This document shows positions 54,301 through 64,000 of a stretch of DNA of 64,000 nucleotides, in pieces (position 1 is the stretch's first letter; each line of letters opens with the position of its first letter). This stretch comes from Diospyros lotus. Taxonomy: Eukaryota; Streptophyta; Magnoliopsida; Ericales; Ebenaceae. The translations under genes and the position numbers were made by a program. The notes under the pieces are model-generated. The model ran no database searches, had not been told where the DNA came from, and worked only from the letters and a program-made list of their open reading frames with translations. Location of the stretch: NCBI RefSeq assembly GCF_014633365.1, contig NC_068343.1:30721307-30785306 (forward strand), given 5' to 3'.

Positions 54301-54883
54301 TAAGTCTTTGTAGACAATTTTGGAAGGAATGTCTTATATTGTTTGTTTTTGCAATTATTAACTATATTATAAAGTAATGGGTCAGTAAATATCACTTTAT
54401 TTTTTTTTTTATAATTATGATAAATTCAACTCATTGACTAATATTAGTGCAAAAAGAAGACAAGATTTTCATGGATATATATTGTATTCTCTAGCTAGAC
54501 AATTGTGATATCTTTTAAATATTTGGACAATATGAATACACATGTATAAGATAATTTATTTCTCATTGAGGGATTGAGATATTGTTTAGTAAGGCAAAGA
54601 GAGACGTTTGAACAAATAGAAACCAATGACTCTCTGATGATTATGTTTATTCTTATTTTCTCAATTATCTCACATGCAACGTAATTTATTTTATCATATG
54701 AAACTCTATTATGATAAAATAAAAATATATATATATAGATATATTTTGGGCATTAGATGACTGACAAATAACAAAGTTGTAATTTTTTTTTTTTAAGTTC
54801 AATATTAAAGTGAAAGGTATAATCATTCATATTTTTGAAGGAGACGAAGTTAGAAATTTCTACATTTAAGCAATAGCATGTAT
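54301..54883. other. AT-rich intergenic stretch
   Basis: No gene seen. It has poly-T and poly-A tracts (54398-54410, 54784-54794) and a TATATATATA run near 54727. Confidence 0.45.
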
Positions 54884-55191
54884 TAGAGATGGCAAATGGG
54901 CGGGCCGTCTCTCACTTGACCAACTTATTTCGTGGGTTGGGTCAAATTTGGCCCACGAGAGAGGCGGGATGGGTAGGACAATGAAAAATAGAGACCCGAC
55001 ACTACCCTATGGCCCTTAATAGACGGGCCAGGCAGGCTGAATGGGATCATTTTGATGGGTCATCCCATTTTGGTGGCTTGGGCTGGGTCAGGTCACAGGC
55101 CACAAAGCACTAGCCCTATCTAGCTCGACCCGTTTGCTACAGTATTGAGTTGGGTGGGATCATAGCTCACTAGACTCATTTGTCATCTCTA
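54884..55191. mobile_element. hAT-like MITE
   Basis: It starts TAGAGATGGCAAATGGGCGG and ends with the inverted form GACTCATTTGTCATCTCTA. GGGCGGG and CCCGACACTACCC words lie inside. The termini resemble the TAGRGATGGCAA ends of many plant hAT elements. The flanks (GCATGTAT and ACCTATAT) match at only five of eight positions, so the duplication has decayed or the limits are off by a base or two. Confidence 0.65.
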
Positions 55192-56039
55192 ACCTATATG
55201 TGCTTATTTTAATTGAAAAAAGAATAATTATGTTACGAAAAAAAGAAAAAAAAATAATAGAATAAACTAGTTTTGATTCTAATAAATAATATTTAGTTAA
55301 TGTATTTGGTAAAAATAAATTTAATATTTAGGTATGTTAACAAAATGTTGAGTTATAGTACATCATGCATTTATTACACTTTACCTTCACTCAAGACCAC
55401 CAACAAGATCCCAACCCACAATAGTGAAAATTTTAAAAAGTCAAAGAAGAAGGTTGCACGGAAGTCCAAAAGACTTGTTAAGTCTCCTGAAGACTCTCTG
55501 ACAAAGTAGTCTTGGAAGGGGAGGAAAGGAGATCCAGAAGTTAGGAGGCTCCTGCAGACTCTCATACGCAGGTGTTTTTAAAAACGACGCACAAATAGAT
55601 AATTTCCACTATCGAGAATTTCACAAAGAAAATAGTTTATCTATTAAATGATAGAAATTTTAATTTTAATTGATCTCGAAAGATCAAAGATCCTTATAAT
55701 CAAATCTTGAATTCATCTATATATAAGAGAGCCACACTCTTCAAATATAAGTGACTTTTACTTAAAAATTTTGAGACAAGAGATTTAAGTTTGTATTCTT
55801 TTTTGTAAAATGTGACTATCTGAAGATAATTTTGTGACAATTAAATTTTTTGGTGTGTTAGGGACAATAACCCTAAAAATAATGACTAGCATTATCCAAT
55901 AATAATTTTTTTCTAAATTAAAGAATAAAAGAGGTGGAGTAAAATAATAGAAGTTGAAGTTGAAATTGGAAGGGCTATAGATAAATGATAAAATAACAGA
56001 AATGGACGAAGCAACATGGAGTAGTTGGGAAAGCAAACA
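55192..56039. other. Intergenic stretch, no gene supported
   Basis: AT-rich. A GC-richer piece at 55490-55570 includes the mirrored words AAGTCTCCTGAAGACTC and GGCTCCTGCAGACTCTC, a possible short repeat. A 69-codon plus frame (55300-55509) with a lysine-rich tail is unrecognised and probably chance. Confidence 0.4.
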
Positions 56040-56048
56040 ATAAATGTA

Positions 56049-56684
56049 GAGTTATGCTATTTGTATAGTATGGGTTTTATAGGTGGGTATTCTCGTAATA
56101 AATTAAAGGATTTATCGTAATATTTTTTACTTTCTCTCTCTCTCTCTTTCCCCCTCTAACAACTGCTCATCTCTCTCACATTTCCCCTTTAGCACCGTCT
56201 CTCACAACCTTTCTCTTACCTCCGCTCGCTAGTATCGCTTTGAGCTTGTCGCTGCATCCTCACCTAATCGATCGTCGCTACCTACCTCACCTTTGCCCTC
56301 GTTGCCCGCTACATCCTTGCTTGGTTGCCTCGCCTCTCGTTGTAACGGTCAATCAAGCGAGGGTGCGACAGGCAATGGCGATTGACGAGGGCGAGGTAGG
56401 CGACGACAACGATAGATTAGGCAAAGATGTAGCACAAGCGATTAGCGGCAAGTGTGAGGCAAGGACAAGTGGCGAGGACAAGGGCAAGGGCAAGACAACA
56501 GCAAGCTGCAAGAGGAAGACTGTGAAAGGCACTGCTGGAGGGAGAAGGGGAGAGAGAGAGAGAGAGAGAGGAGAGGAAAGGGTAAAATAGTCATTGTGAA
56601 TAGAGAAAAAAAAAAGACAAAATAGACATTTAAATCTTTATAAACCCATATGAAAAAATCGTATCTATGCAAATAACATTATTC
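56049..56684. mobile_element. Mutator-type MITE with GC-rich core
   Basis: It is flanked by a perfect 9 bp duplication, ATAAATGTA (56040-56048 and 56685-56693). The ends are inverted: GAGTTATGCTATTTGTATAG at the left against GAATAATGTTATTTGCATAG on the opposite strand (16 of 20). A 9 bp duplication is the Mutator signature. The core (56200-56580) is much richer in GC than the ends and holds a 116-codon plus frame (56240-56590, lysine-rich tail) I cannot assign. It lies about 260 bp beyond the stop codon of the carboxylesterase gene. Confidence 0.85.
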
Positions 56685-56943
56685 ATAAATGTAACTAACT
56701 TAGTAAATGGCACCATCCAATGCCCACCGCTTACGCTTTCATCTACTCCCCACCTCTCTACCTGCTCATAAACCCAGCTCCGCCTCCGACGTTGCCCACA
56801 GCCACCTCCACCGCCCACTAATTATTAGTCAACCACTACAAGTTCCATTCACACGTTGCCCAGAGACATATATTATGATTTAGGAAAGGGAATGCGTGTA
56901 TAGCTACAGTGGTTCTGTTCTTAAATAATTAATAATTTGATAA
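56685..56943. other. 3' flank of the carboxylesterase gene
   Basis: 259 bp between the Mutator-type MITE and the stop codon. On the minus strand this would hold the 3' untranslated region. No clear polyadenylation signal was singled out. Confidence 0.5.
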
Positions 56944-58106
56944 TTAAGCAGCCATGGAAGAAGCGGAAGCAGAGGAGTGGGCGTGGATGAAATCGGCGAC
57001 CTGAGAAGTCAAGTGGGCAGACTCCGGCAGCTCAGGGAAGATGTAGAAAGCGTGAACCGAGTTCGGATACTCCAGCAGATGGGCCTCCTTGCCGCTCGCC
57101 TTCAGCCACCGGTAGTAGCGCCGCTGCCACTCCTGCAGCCCGTCTAACCCTCCCACCACCACCACCGTTGCCGGAAACCCCTCCACCGCAGCTATGTCCG
57201 CCGCCCGAGGCCCACTCACGTTGATGGACTCGTGGTCCCTGCCCTCATAATTGGGCCCCATAAACGCCTTCCACATCCAGTCCGTCCGCTCCATCGTCAC
57301 CAGCTGGGTCAGTCTCTTCTCCGGCTCCGTTCTCTCTTCTCCGCCGAAGAAAGGCTGGATTGCCACCAGCCCGACCACCTTATATAAAATACAATTATTA
57401 TTATGATTCAATTGAAGAAGAAGAAGAAGAAGAAGAAGAGTTGAATCCACATCCATCTACATATATATGCGTGCGTACCTTTAGTTGCCGGAAATTTGAC
57501 TCCGCCGCTCGCTTGGCCACATGGTGAGCAAGATTGGCCCCGGCGCTGTCTCCGATCAGGAAGCATTGAGACAGATCAGCTGTTTCCGGCAACTCATTTT
57601 GCTGCTGGTCCAGGAATTTGAGGACGTCGAAGCCGTCCTCGTACTGGGCCGGGTAGCGATGTTCGGGGGCAAGTCGATAGTTGACTGAGACCACGATGGC
57701 GGGGACTCGGCGGGCAAATCGGCGACAGACCGGCGTCGTAGGCCATGTTGTTAGCGCTCAGGAAAACGAAACCTCCGCCGTGGAAGAACACCATCACAGG
57801 CAGCGGCGAAGAATTGTGGGCGTCGGAAGGGACGAAGACGCGGAACCAAAGCTTCCGATGAGGATCGACGGTGAGGTCGAAGGTCCTGACGCTGCGGATG
57901 GGCTTGGTGGGGTTTGGAGGGGATTTGAAGTCTAAAAAGTTCATCAATCGCCTGTTCACCGAACCGTCACGCCGGCGAGCCGCATCGGTCACCATCGACA
58001 TAACAAAGAGCGAGACACGAGTCTTCCATGGAAGAGCCGCCGCCTTCGCCGCTGCTTTTTCACCGAATTTTGATTCTTTGGTCTCTGATCTCGCCTCCGC
58101 CATCAA
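56944..58106 (-). pseudogene. CXE18: CXE18-like carboxylesterase, two exons, one apparent frameshift
   Basis: Exon 1 is 57479-58106, the intron 57379-57478 (GT...AG), exon 2 56944-57378. Ignoring one extra base near 57730, the product is about 353 residues, normal for plant class I carboxylesterases of the GID1-related alpha/beta hydrolase family. Visible features are an N-terminal LPWKTRVS stretch, the oxyanion-hole HGGGF (109-113), [15 protein letters not shown], the nucleophile motif GDSAG (Ser about 187), Asp about 288 in GGLDGLQEW and His about 318 in SVHAFY. The triad is complete, so it should hydrolyse ester substrates; the natural substrate is unknown. No signal peptide is seen, suggesting cytosol. 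The resemblance to Arabidopsis CXE18 is from memory. The frame changes after MAYDA (residue 125): either a real lesion or an assembly error. Confidence 0.85.
57379..57478 (-). other. Intron of the carboxylesterase gene
   Basis: 100 bp, starting GTACGCACGC and ending TTTTATATAAG on the minus strand, phase 0. It contains a (CTT)n run opposite 57414-57440. An intron at this place joins the GDSAG half to the [10 protein letters not shown] half in frame. Confidence 0.88.
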
Positions 58107-58124
58107 CGCCTCCTAATTTGTGAT

Positions 58125-58157
58125 CTTCTACTCTCTCTCTATCTCTCCCTCTCTCTA

Positions 58158-58188
<31 letters not shown>

Positions 58189-58232
58189 TATATACACAGA
58201 GACCCAGAGAGAGAGAGAGAGAGAGAGACATA
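58125..58232. repeat. CT/CA/GA microsatellites in the carboxylesterase 5' region
   Basis: CTCTCTCT runs, a CACACACACACA run and a GAGAGAGAGAGAGAGA run lie 20-125 bases upstream of the start codon on the minus strand. Pyrimidine/purine repeats are common in plant 5' untranslated regions. No TATA box was singled out. Confidence 0.7.
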
Positions 58233-58262
58233 ATCGAACTTAGATCACTGCGCGTACGAGTG

Positions 58263-60300
58263 GCTCATGACACACATGCAAACAGTCGTTAAACTTTACT
58301 AAGTAGTCTTTAAACTTTACTTTAAATACACTTTGAAGTAACTATAGTCCAAATACTGTTCCACCCAAAACTAATACAAGAAAAATGCATTAGCCGCTCT
58401 CCAATCCACCTCCCTATTCCATTCTCTATAATATTATAAACAAATCATTCTATATTTTTAACTTATCACGAAAATTTTGCATGCTCCGAGCCATATTCTC
58501 TATTCTACCATCTATTTCATTTATTTATTTTTATAAACTTCAATTCAATTTATTTTACTTTATTTATAATTTTAACACATACACAAAATTAATAACTAAA
58601 TACATAAATTAATAACTAAATATACAAAATAATCAGATACACACATAAATAAAATTAATAATAAATTAAATACACAAAATAATTAAATATACACATACAC
58701 AAAATCAATAATTAAATACACAAATAAATAAATAAATACACAAAAAAATTCTCCAAACAATTGCACAAAAATTCCCCAAACAATTTTTGTTCCTCGTTCA
58801 AAATACACACATATACACAATCGATCTTGTCCTTGTTCAACTCGGAGAAGTCGGAGGAAACGACATGTTCCTTGTCGCCGACACCAGATCTAGTAGCCGT
58901 TGTTGTTGTTGCTACTCCTCGCCACCTCGAAAACTAATGTTGTTCCTTTCCGATAACTGTCACCACTACTACTTCTCGCGTCGCCACCACCGTTGGTAGC
59001 TGCTGCTGCTCCTTGTTACCTTAGCCTTTGCTGCTCGTTGCCGGCGTCTTTTCAAATTTCAGCAACAAAGAGCCGTTTGAGATGTTAAGTAGCAAGTTTT
59101 CACTCCTCAATTGTAGGGAGCCATTTGAAGCTCCATAAAAAATTGGGGAGGAAATTGCTGGATAGGGAAAGTCGTTGGAGATGGTTTCTAGCGATTTTCT
59201 CCTCAAATTTTGGCTTAATGAGGATTTGGCCCTTGCGTTGGAGATGGCCTTAGTAAAGCAAAATTGCGTTATGAAAATGACGTGGCATCACAAAATTACC
59301 AGAAGGCCCTTCTAAGGAAGTCAATTCAACCTCATCACGTGCCTAAAATTCAAGCCCTATATAGGGATAACACATGTCATTTCCTATGACCTTGATCCAG
59401 AGTTAAAAAAATTAAGCTAGATTTAATTCTCAAATCTAAATGTAGAATAACCCAAGTCAAATCTAATATATCTATCTCAATTTAAATTAAAATTAGTAAT
59501 TTTTCTATCTGATAATAAAGAATTCAAAAAAAAAATTATAGAAACCCAACCATCTTGAAAATAATTTCAAATATCTCGCATTTCTCAGCCTATAGAAAGG
59601 AAGGGCCTCTATAAGAAAAATGATTTAACTAAAAACTCATTATTATTCTTTTTATGTTTCATTATTGACTTGGGTGCTAAAAGCCATACTAAAAGACCTA
59701 GTACCGTCTCATATTCTTGCAAGTATAGATCCTGAAATTTAGTTCCCAAGACAACACGTGATAATTGGTCCATCATTCCATCATCATTAAGCATCTACCG
59801 TGAGACTGATCTTTTACTACATTTGCTTGCCTCAACCTGCCTACTTTTTTCTAACATGTCAACCCTATGACTCCTAGACGTGATTCATCTCATAGTCAAA
59901 CAAATAATACCAACTTAGAAAACCAATAACCATAAGAGAACCTCTTCCACCTCTACATCGATTGGTCTATTTGAAAGAATAGGTGCAACAACTCATTGAC
60001 TTACTTGTGAGATACATTTGCCACTCCAAATAGAAATGCTAGGAAAAACACATTGCCAAGATGAGTAGCACCAATAGAAGAAGCAGTACGCATAGATAGA
60101 ACAACAATAAAAGAATCAAAATTCTTGGCACTCCGAGTATGAGCAACACCGCTAAGAAGATGAAGTCTTGAGTTCCTTCTAAAAGATACGCTTACACTAA
60201 GCAAGCACCACAAGAGACTCATAAGATTTTCAAAAACATATAAATGTTGTGGAAATAGAAAGAAAAATCTCTTACAAACTCAGATATTTCATCCATGTGC
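58263..60300. repeat. Duplicated segment, copy B
   Basis: It aligns by eye with 2477-5052 in direct orientation after removal of the MITE at 58393-59249 here and the CACTA-type element there. It begins about 155 bp upstream of the carboxylesterase start codon, so its left end may overlap that gene's promoter. It includes the counterparts (59609-59794 and 60001-60222, minus) of the unrecognised frames of copy A. Confidence 0.8.
58393..59249. mobile_element. PIF/Harbinger-type MITE
   Basis: It is flanked by TTA (58390-58392 and 59250-59252), the Harbinger target. It starts GCCGCTCTCCAATCC and ends GCGTTGGAGATGGCC, inverted over GCC..TCTCCAA. Copy A reads GCATTAGCAAAGC here with no insert, which confirms the limits. 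The interior has repeated ACACAAAAT/AATAAATA words and a GC-richer part (58840-59050). No transposase is visible. Confidence 0.85.
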
Positions 60301-62190
60301 ATATTTTTAATTCATAATGAAAGGACTATAACAATAACTTTTATCTCATGGAGAGATGTTCTTAATGGTTGTTTCTTTTGTGCTATCTTTTGAACTTTTC
60401 AATCCTCCTTCACGAACAACTCATTATTTTTCCTTTGGCTGACCAAGTATTTTCCACCATTGTGAAGGACTAAGTTAGTCCACACGAAAACCACAAACTA
60501 AACCCCTTTATGTGTACTAGTCGAGACTGAACAAAGTTGATGGGTAGCTAGTTGTTGAGTTCTATTAAAAAAAAAAATGAGAAGAATGGGAAAAGAGTAA
60601 GAAGAAAGGAACATGTAGAATTTAAAGCAAGAAGAAGCACCAAAACAACAAGCCTTTTTACAAAAGAAAAACTATTGTGATAGTGTAATAGATTCAAAAA
60701 TGCTCTATACCCTTATAAGACATTCTCATTCCCTTCTATTTGTTCTCCTTTCATTCTCTCTTCATTTAATGCTCTGTTAACGAACAAAATGGAAGAATGG
60801 CCTCATTTCCAAAAACCTTACAGAACAAAATTTCGATTGTTTTTAAGGATCGATTAACATATTCTTACACTTATCTGACTGATCGATCGGTTTGAACAAT
60901 TGGTCAACAATTTTGTGCCTTCTATTAGAACTTCCACCTAATTTCACTTAGGCTTACTACTAACTCTTAATAGCACTTCCAATAACTCTTAATGAAACTT
61001 AGACTCCCTTAACTCCTCAACAGTATCTACGTTAACTTTTAGTGGAACCTTGACCTTTTGTTTACTCTTAATAATGTTCAACCTCATTAACTCTTATTGA
61101 TGATCAATAACCCAATGCCAACTAAGTATCACTAATTTAGTGCATTGCTTTTCAAGTTTGTGACCTTTTAGGTTTACTACTAAATAGCAATCAGGAAATG
61201 TCAAACCCTTTAATGTCAATCTATCTTTTTGATTTATTTTGATAATTTTTCCATTTTCTCAAAATATCCCAAAATGTCTTGAGTCACAATTAACATTATA
61301 TCATGACGATTTTATAAGGCAATTAAGTCATGCTTCGTATGATCTTTTTCGGCTGATGATTATTGTGTAATACAATTCTTCCATTAACTAACATTCCAAC
61401 CGAGTAAGAGCTATGGACTAATTAAACTCACTAAACTCAATGACTATGCTTAGATCTAACTTTGTTGTGATCTAGATAACACATCAAAATCTCATTTTTT
61501 ATCATTCATACCTTGGGCAGGGGTTTTTACCAATCAACCACTAACAAAGATTGCATAAAATGCTCACCTCACACCGTAAGTTAATGGATCCTATCTAGCA
61601 ATCACTCACCTCTATGTACCAATAGAAGAGAGACCACACAGAAAGTATTATCATCCCCAATTGGATGGTTCTGCCTAATAGCAAATCCTTAACACCAGTA
61701 TACAATATGACTATGTCTTCTCGAATTTGATGATCAATTACATAATCGCAACCAATAACATATCATATAACATATCATTAATATTCTCTCAGTCATATGA
61801 TATGTTATTCACGCCACATTCAGTGTGTGTTTGCCAAGATTCACCCCCATGTTTGTTATTCACGTCTCATGCAATATGACATGTAACTCACAACCTATAT
61901 CATCAGTATCTCATACTAATCAAAATAGCAAACAAGGTTCCCATTCAAAGAAGTCTAAGACCGAGAACTAATTAAGATTCTTACACCAAAGAATCTCGCT
62001 CACATATTTTTAACAACTTAAGAATGTTATCTTTAACAAGATATCTAAGAACTTATTCATAAGAACAATGAGTGTGAATGAAGAAATGACTATTTTATTA
62101 ATTATAACAAGAATACAATATATGCCTTTATAATGTCATCTAAATATAACATTATAACACATCACTAACAAAATAAATCATGATGATAAC
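60301..62190. other. Intergenic stretch, no gene supported
   Basis: Both strands are broken by stops. The wording (GGATCGATTAAC, GATCGATCGGTTTGAAC near 60850-60900, and repeated ACTCTTAATAG/ACTCTTAATGAA phrases at 60960-61100) suggests a decayed copia-type LTR. No termini were found. Confidence 0.4.
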
Positions 62191-62460
62191 AATGTAGGCC
62201 CCTTAGGGAATGGTCACTTAAGAGGGGGTGAATTGAGTGATTAAAACTTTTTCTGATTTTAATGAATATTTTTTTATGTGGGAATTTATTCACATATTTA
62301 TTGGTCATAATTGAGTAGTGTTTTTAGTATTTTATTTGTGTTTTACCTAAAATTGTCTAGTGTTTCCAGTTTCCTTAACATATATTTAATTTTTAGTATT
62401 TCTTGTTATTTTATCAAAATACTGTTTGGTGTTTGGTTTAAAAGAAAATAAAATAAAAAA
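62191..62460. mobile_element. Head of a Sirevirus-like LTR, relic
   Basis: GGAATGGTCACTTAAGAGGG then GGTGAATTGAGTGATT resembles the start of the copia LTRs described above. Similarity fades within about 100 bases. No terminus or duplication was confirmed. Confidence 0.4.
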
Positions 62461-62765
62461 TAAAAATAAAAAGAAAGAAAAAAATTATAAAGTTAATTTT
62501 AAAATTAATATTGTAAATTAATATTATAATTTAAATAAAAAATAAATATTATAAATAATAAGTATTATAATATAATTAAAGTTAATATAATTAGTAGTAT
62601 ATTAAATATTATATTTTATATTATATATTACATTATTGATATATATGATATATTATATATTATACTATTTATATATATTATATAAAGTAATGTGAATATG
62701 GCTTTGTGTGGGCTGTGTGTGTGATATATATGATATATATATATATATATATTATATTAATTAGG
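62450..62765. repeat. Extremely AT-rich tract with TA microsatellites
   Basis: Almost only A and T from 62450 to 62690, with ATATTATATATTATACTATT words, then (TA)n near 62730-62750. Such tracts are unstable and hard to assemble. Confidence 0.8.
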
Positions 62766-64000
62766 TGAACATGCCTGAATGTGTAGGGATTTGGATTGCA
62801 CATATATATAGAATAATATGAAGGAAATGGTGAAGGAGGAGAATGTTGGGCAGCGCACGGACGAAGGAAATTAAATACAACAGAGGCTTACGGTGCATGA
62901 GATTGAAGCAGGGCACAGAGGAACTAAAGGGGAGAAATTGCAAATAAGGGGCATCGGCGTACACACAGAAAACAGAGGCAGCGACCAAGAAACTTGGAAG
63001 CAACGCTGATTCCAGCCACGAAAATTATTAATTTTAGAGAGGAAGAATTCTGAGTTAATTTTTTTGATTATTAATTCTTTAGTTCTTGAATTAATTCTTA
63101 GCTTTTAATTATGTTTTTTGGAGTTTAATTATGATGATTTGTGTTATCATGGTTGGCTATATTTATTGTTAGCTAAGGCAACGAGATAGTCACGAGATAA
63201 TGTTGTGATTGATACTATTGTTGGTTAATTTGATTGATGTTTATTTCATGTGATTATGTGATATGGCTATTATTGCTTTGATAGCCTGATCTCCTGTTAA
63301 ATGATTTTATGAACATAGATGATACAGACCAAGTAATTCTATGTTAAGCTTTGCATACTACATAACTTAGATTGGATATTGAAACGGACCAAGTATGAAT
63401 ATTCATCTTTGCGGTAACTTGAATTTGCTTGAATTAGTAATTTGAGTTAATGAATTTCACAAAACTTAATGCGTCGTTAATTAATTGATTTTACATGGAC
63501 CAAGTGTAGAATTAGTGATTAGCGATAGTTTTGTTACACCTGGACCAAAGGATAATAAAAAAGTTATGAAATTTCGCCGTCACATGTAAGTAAAATCCAT
63601 CTAATTAACTTATTTGGTAAGAATTACAACATTTTCATAGGTGAATCGAATTCCCTAGTTATCTTATCTCTCTGTTTTAATCTGTCCAATTTCTCTTTAT
63701 TTTGTTATTTCCAATACGTCGTATTCTTCTTGTTTTATTTTATCTTTAGTTAATATTATCTCTAATTCAATTTTTCTAGATAAAGAATAGGATTGCTCCA
63801 TTTCTATACTTGTTTCGACAATCCCCGTGGGAACGATACTTCACTCATTGACTTTATTACTTGATCGACTGGTGCACTTGCTATTGCATTTTAGGCACAT
63901 CATTCTTGATTAATGATTTTACTAAAGAATATATGTTTGAATAGTGTTTAAGATTAATGATAAAAGTAGGTCACAAGATATAGCAAGAATAAATAAATTG
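62766..64000. other. LTR-like or intergenic end region
   Basis: No gene supported. The phrases ACGGACCAAG/ATGGACCAAG/CTGGACCAAAG recur at 63325-63550, and ACAATCCCCGTGGGAACGAT with GACTGGTGCACTTGC (63818-63880) resembles the stretch found near the LTR end of Athila/Ogre-type gypsy elements. No PBS follows, so the assignment is tentative. Confidence 0.35.

Noticed and set aside
57681..58116. Plus-strand frames opposite the carboxylesterase exon
   Set aside because: They are antisense to a gene with recognisable motifs and show no family of their own.
58787..58999. 70-codon plus-strand frame
   Set aside because: Inside the Harbinger-type MITE, with serine/cysteine repeats from GTTGTTGTTG-like sequence.

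Overview
This window looks like nuclear DNA of a flowering plant. It holds one recognisable host gene with a plant-type intron, one partial FAR1-type gene, and about 45 kb of LTR retrotransposons nested inside one another, with MITEs of several superfamilies. Nothing bacterial or organellar is visible. The species cannot be named from the sequence. All calls were made by reading the sequence by eye; similarities are qualitative and no database was searched.

Left end (1-9.3 kb). The minus strand begins with the DNA-binding domain of a FAR1/FRS-type protein that runs off the window (1-432). A purine-rich block and a long fold-back follow. A segment of about 2.5 kb (2477-5052) is repeated in direct orientation about 56 kb away (58263-60300). 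A CACTA-type element sits in the first copy and a Harbinger-type MITE in the second, each absent from the other copy. From 5.5 kb to 9.3 kb there are only LTR fragments.

First nest (9267-33545). The host is a minus-strand Ty3/gypsy element of Tat type with two LTRs, PBS, PPT and TATAT target duplications, but only a gag gene and two tandem-repeat arrays inside. Into it went a 2.2 kb solo LTR (9813-12000), a copia-type solo LTR that splits gag (14365-16513), a 517 bp Cassandra TRIM with a 5S rRNA-like sequence (32824-33340), and a complete but broken Ty1/copia Sirevirus-like element (17527-32386). The Sirevirus-like element was itself hit by a solo LTR beside its env-like gene (19977-21569), a hAT-type MITE between reverse transcriptase and RNase H (22761-23613), and a 2.6 kb solo LTR between gag and protease (26329-28959).

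Second nest (33.6-54.3 kb). Solo LTRs with TGTAAY...TTACA ends lie one inside another. The deepest stack has four layers: an old LTR (about 41170-54300), then an LTR (43337-54076), then a plus-strand Tat-type gag-protease element (43358-52240), then a solo LTR (49238-51890). Three of the four have clear target duplications. The outermost has no confirmed left end.

Right end (54.3-64 kb). A hAT-like MITE and a Mutator-type MITE with a 9 bp target duplication precede a CXE18-like carboxylesterase gene on the minus strand (56944-58106). That gene has two exons, a complete catalytic triad and one apparent single-base frameshift. Its upstream region runs into the second copy of the duplicated segment. 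The last 3.7 kb is AT-rich with LTR-like remnants and no gene that I can support.

No host operon or pathway is visible. The biology here is transposon stratigraphy: target-site duplications, interrupted reading frames and empty sites in duplicated DNA give a relative order of many insertions.
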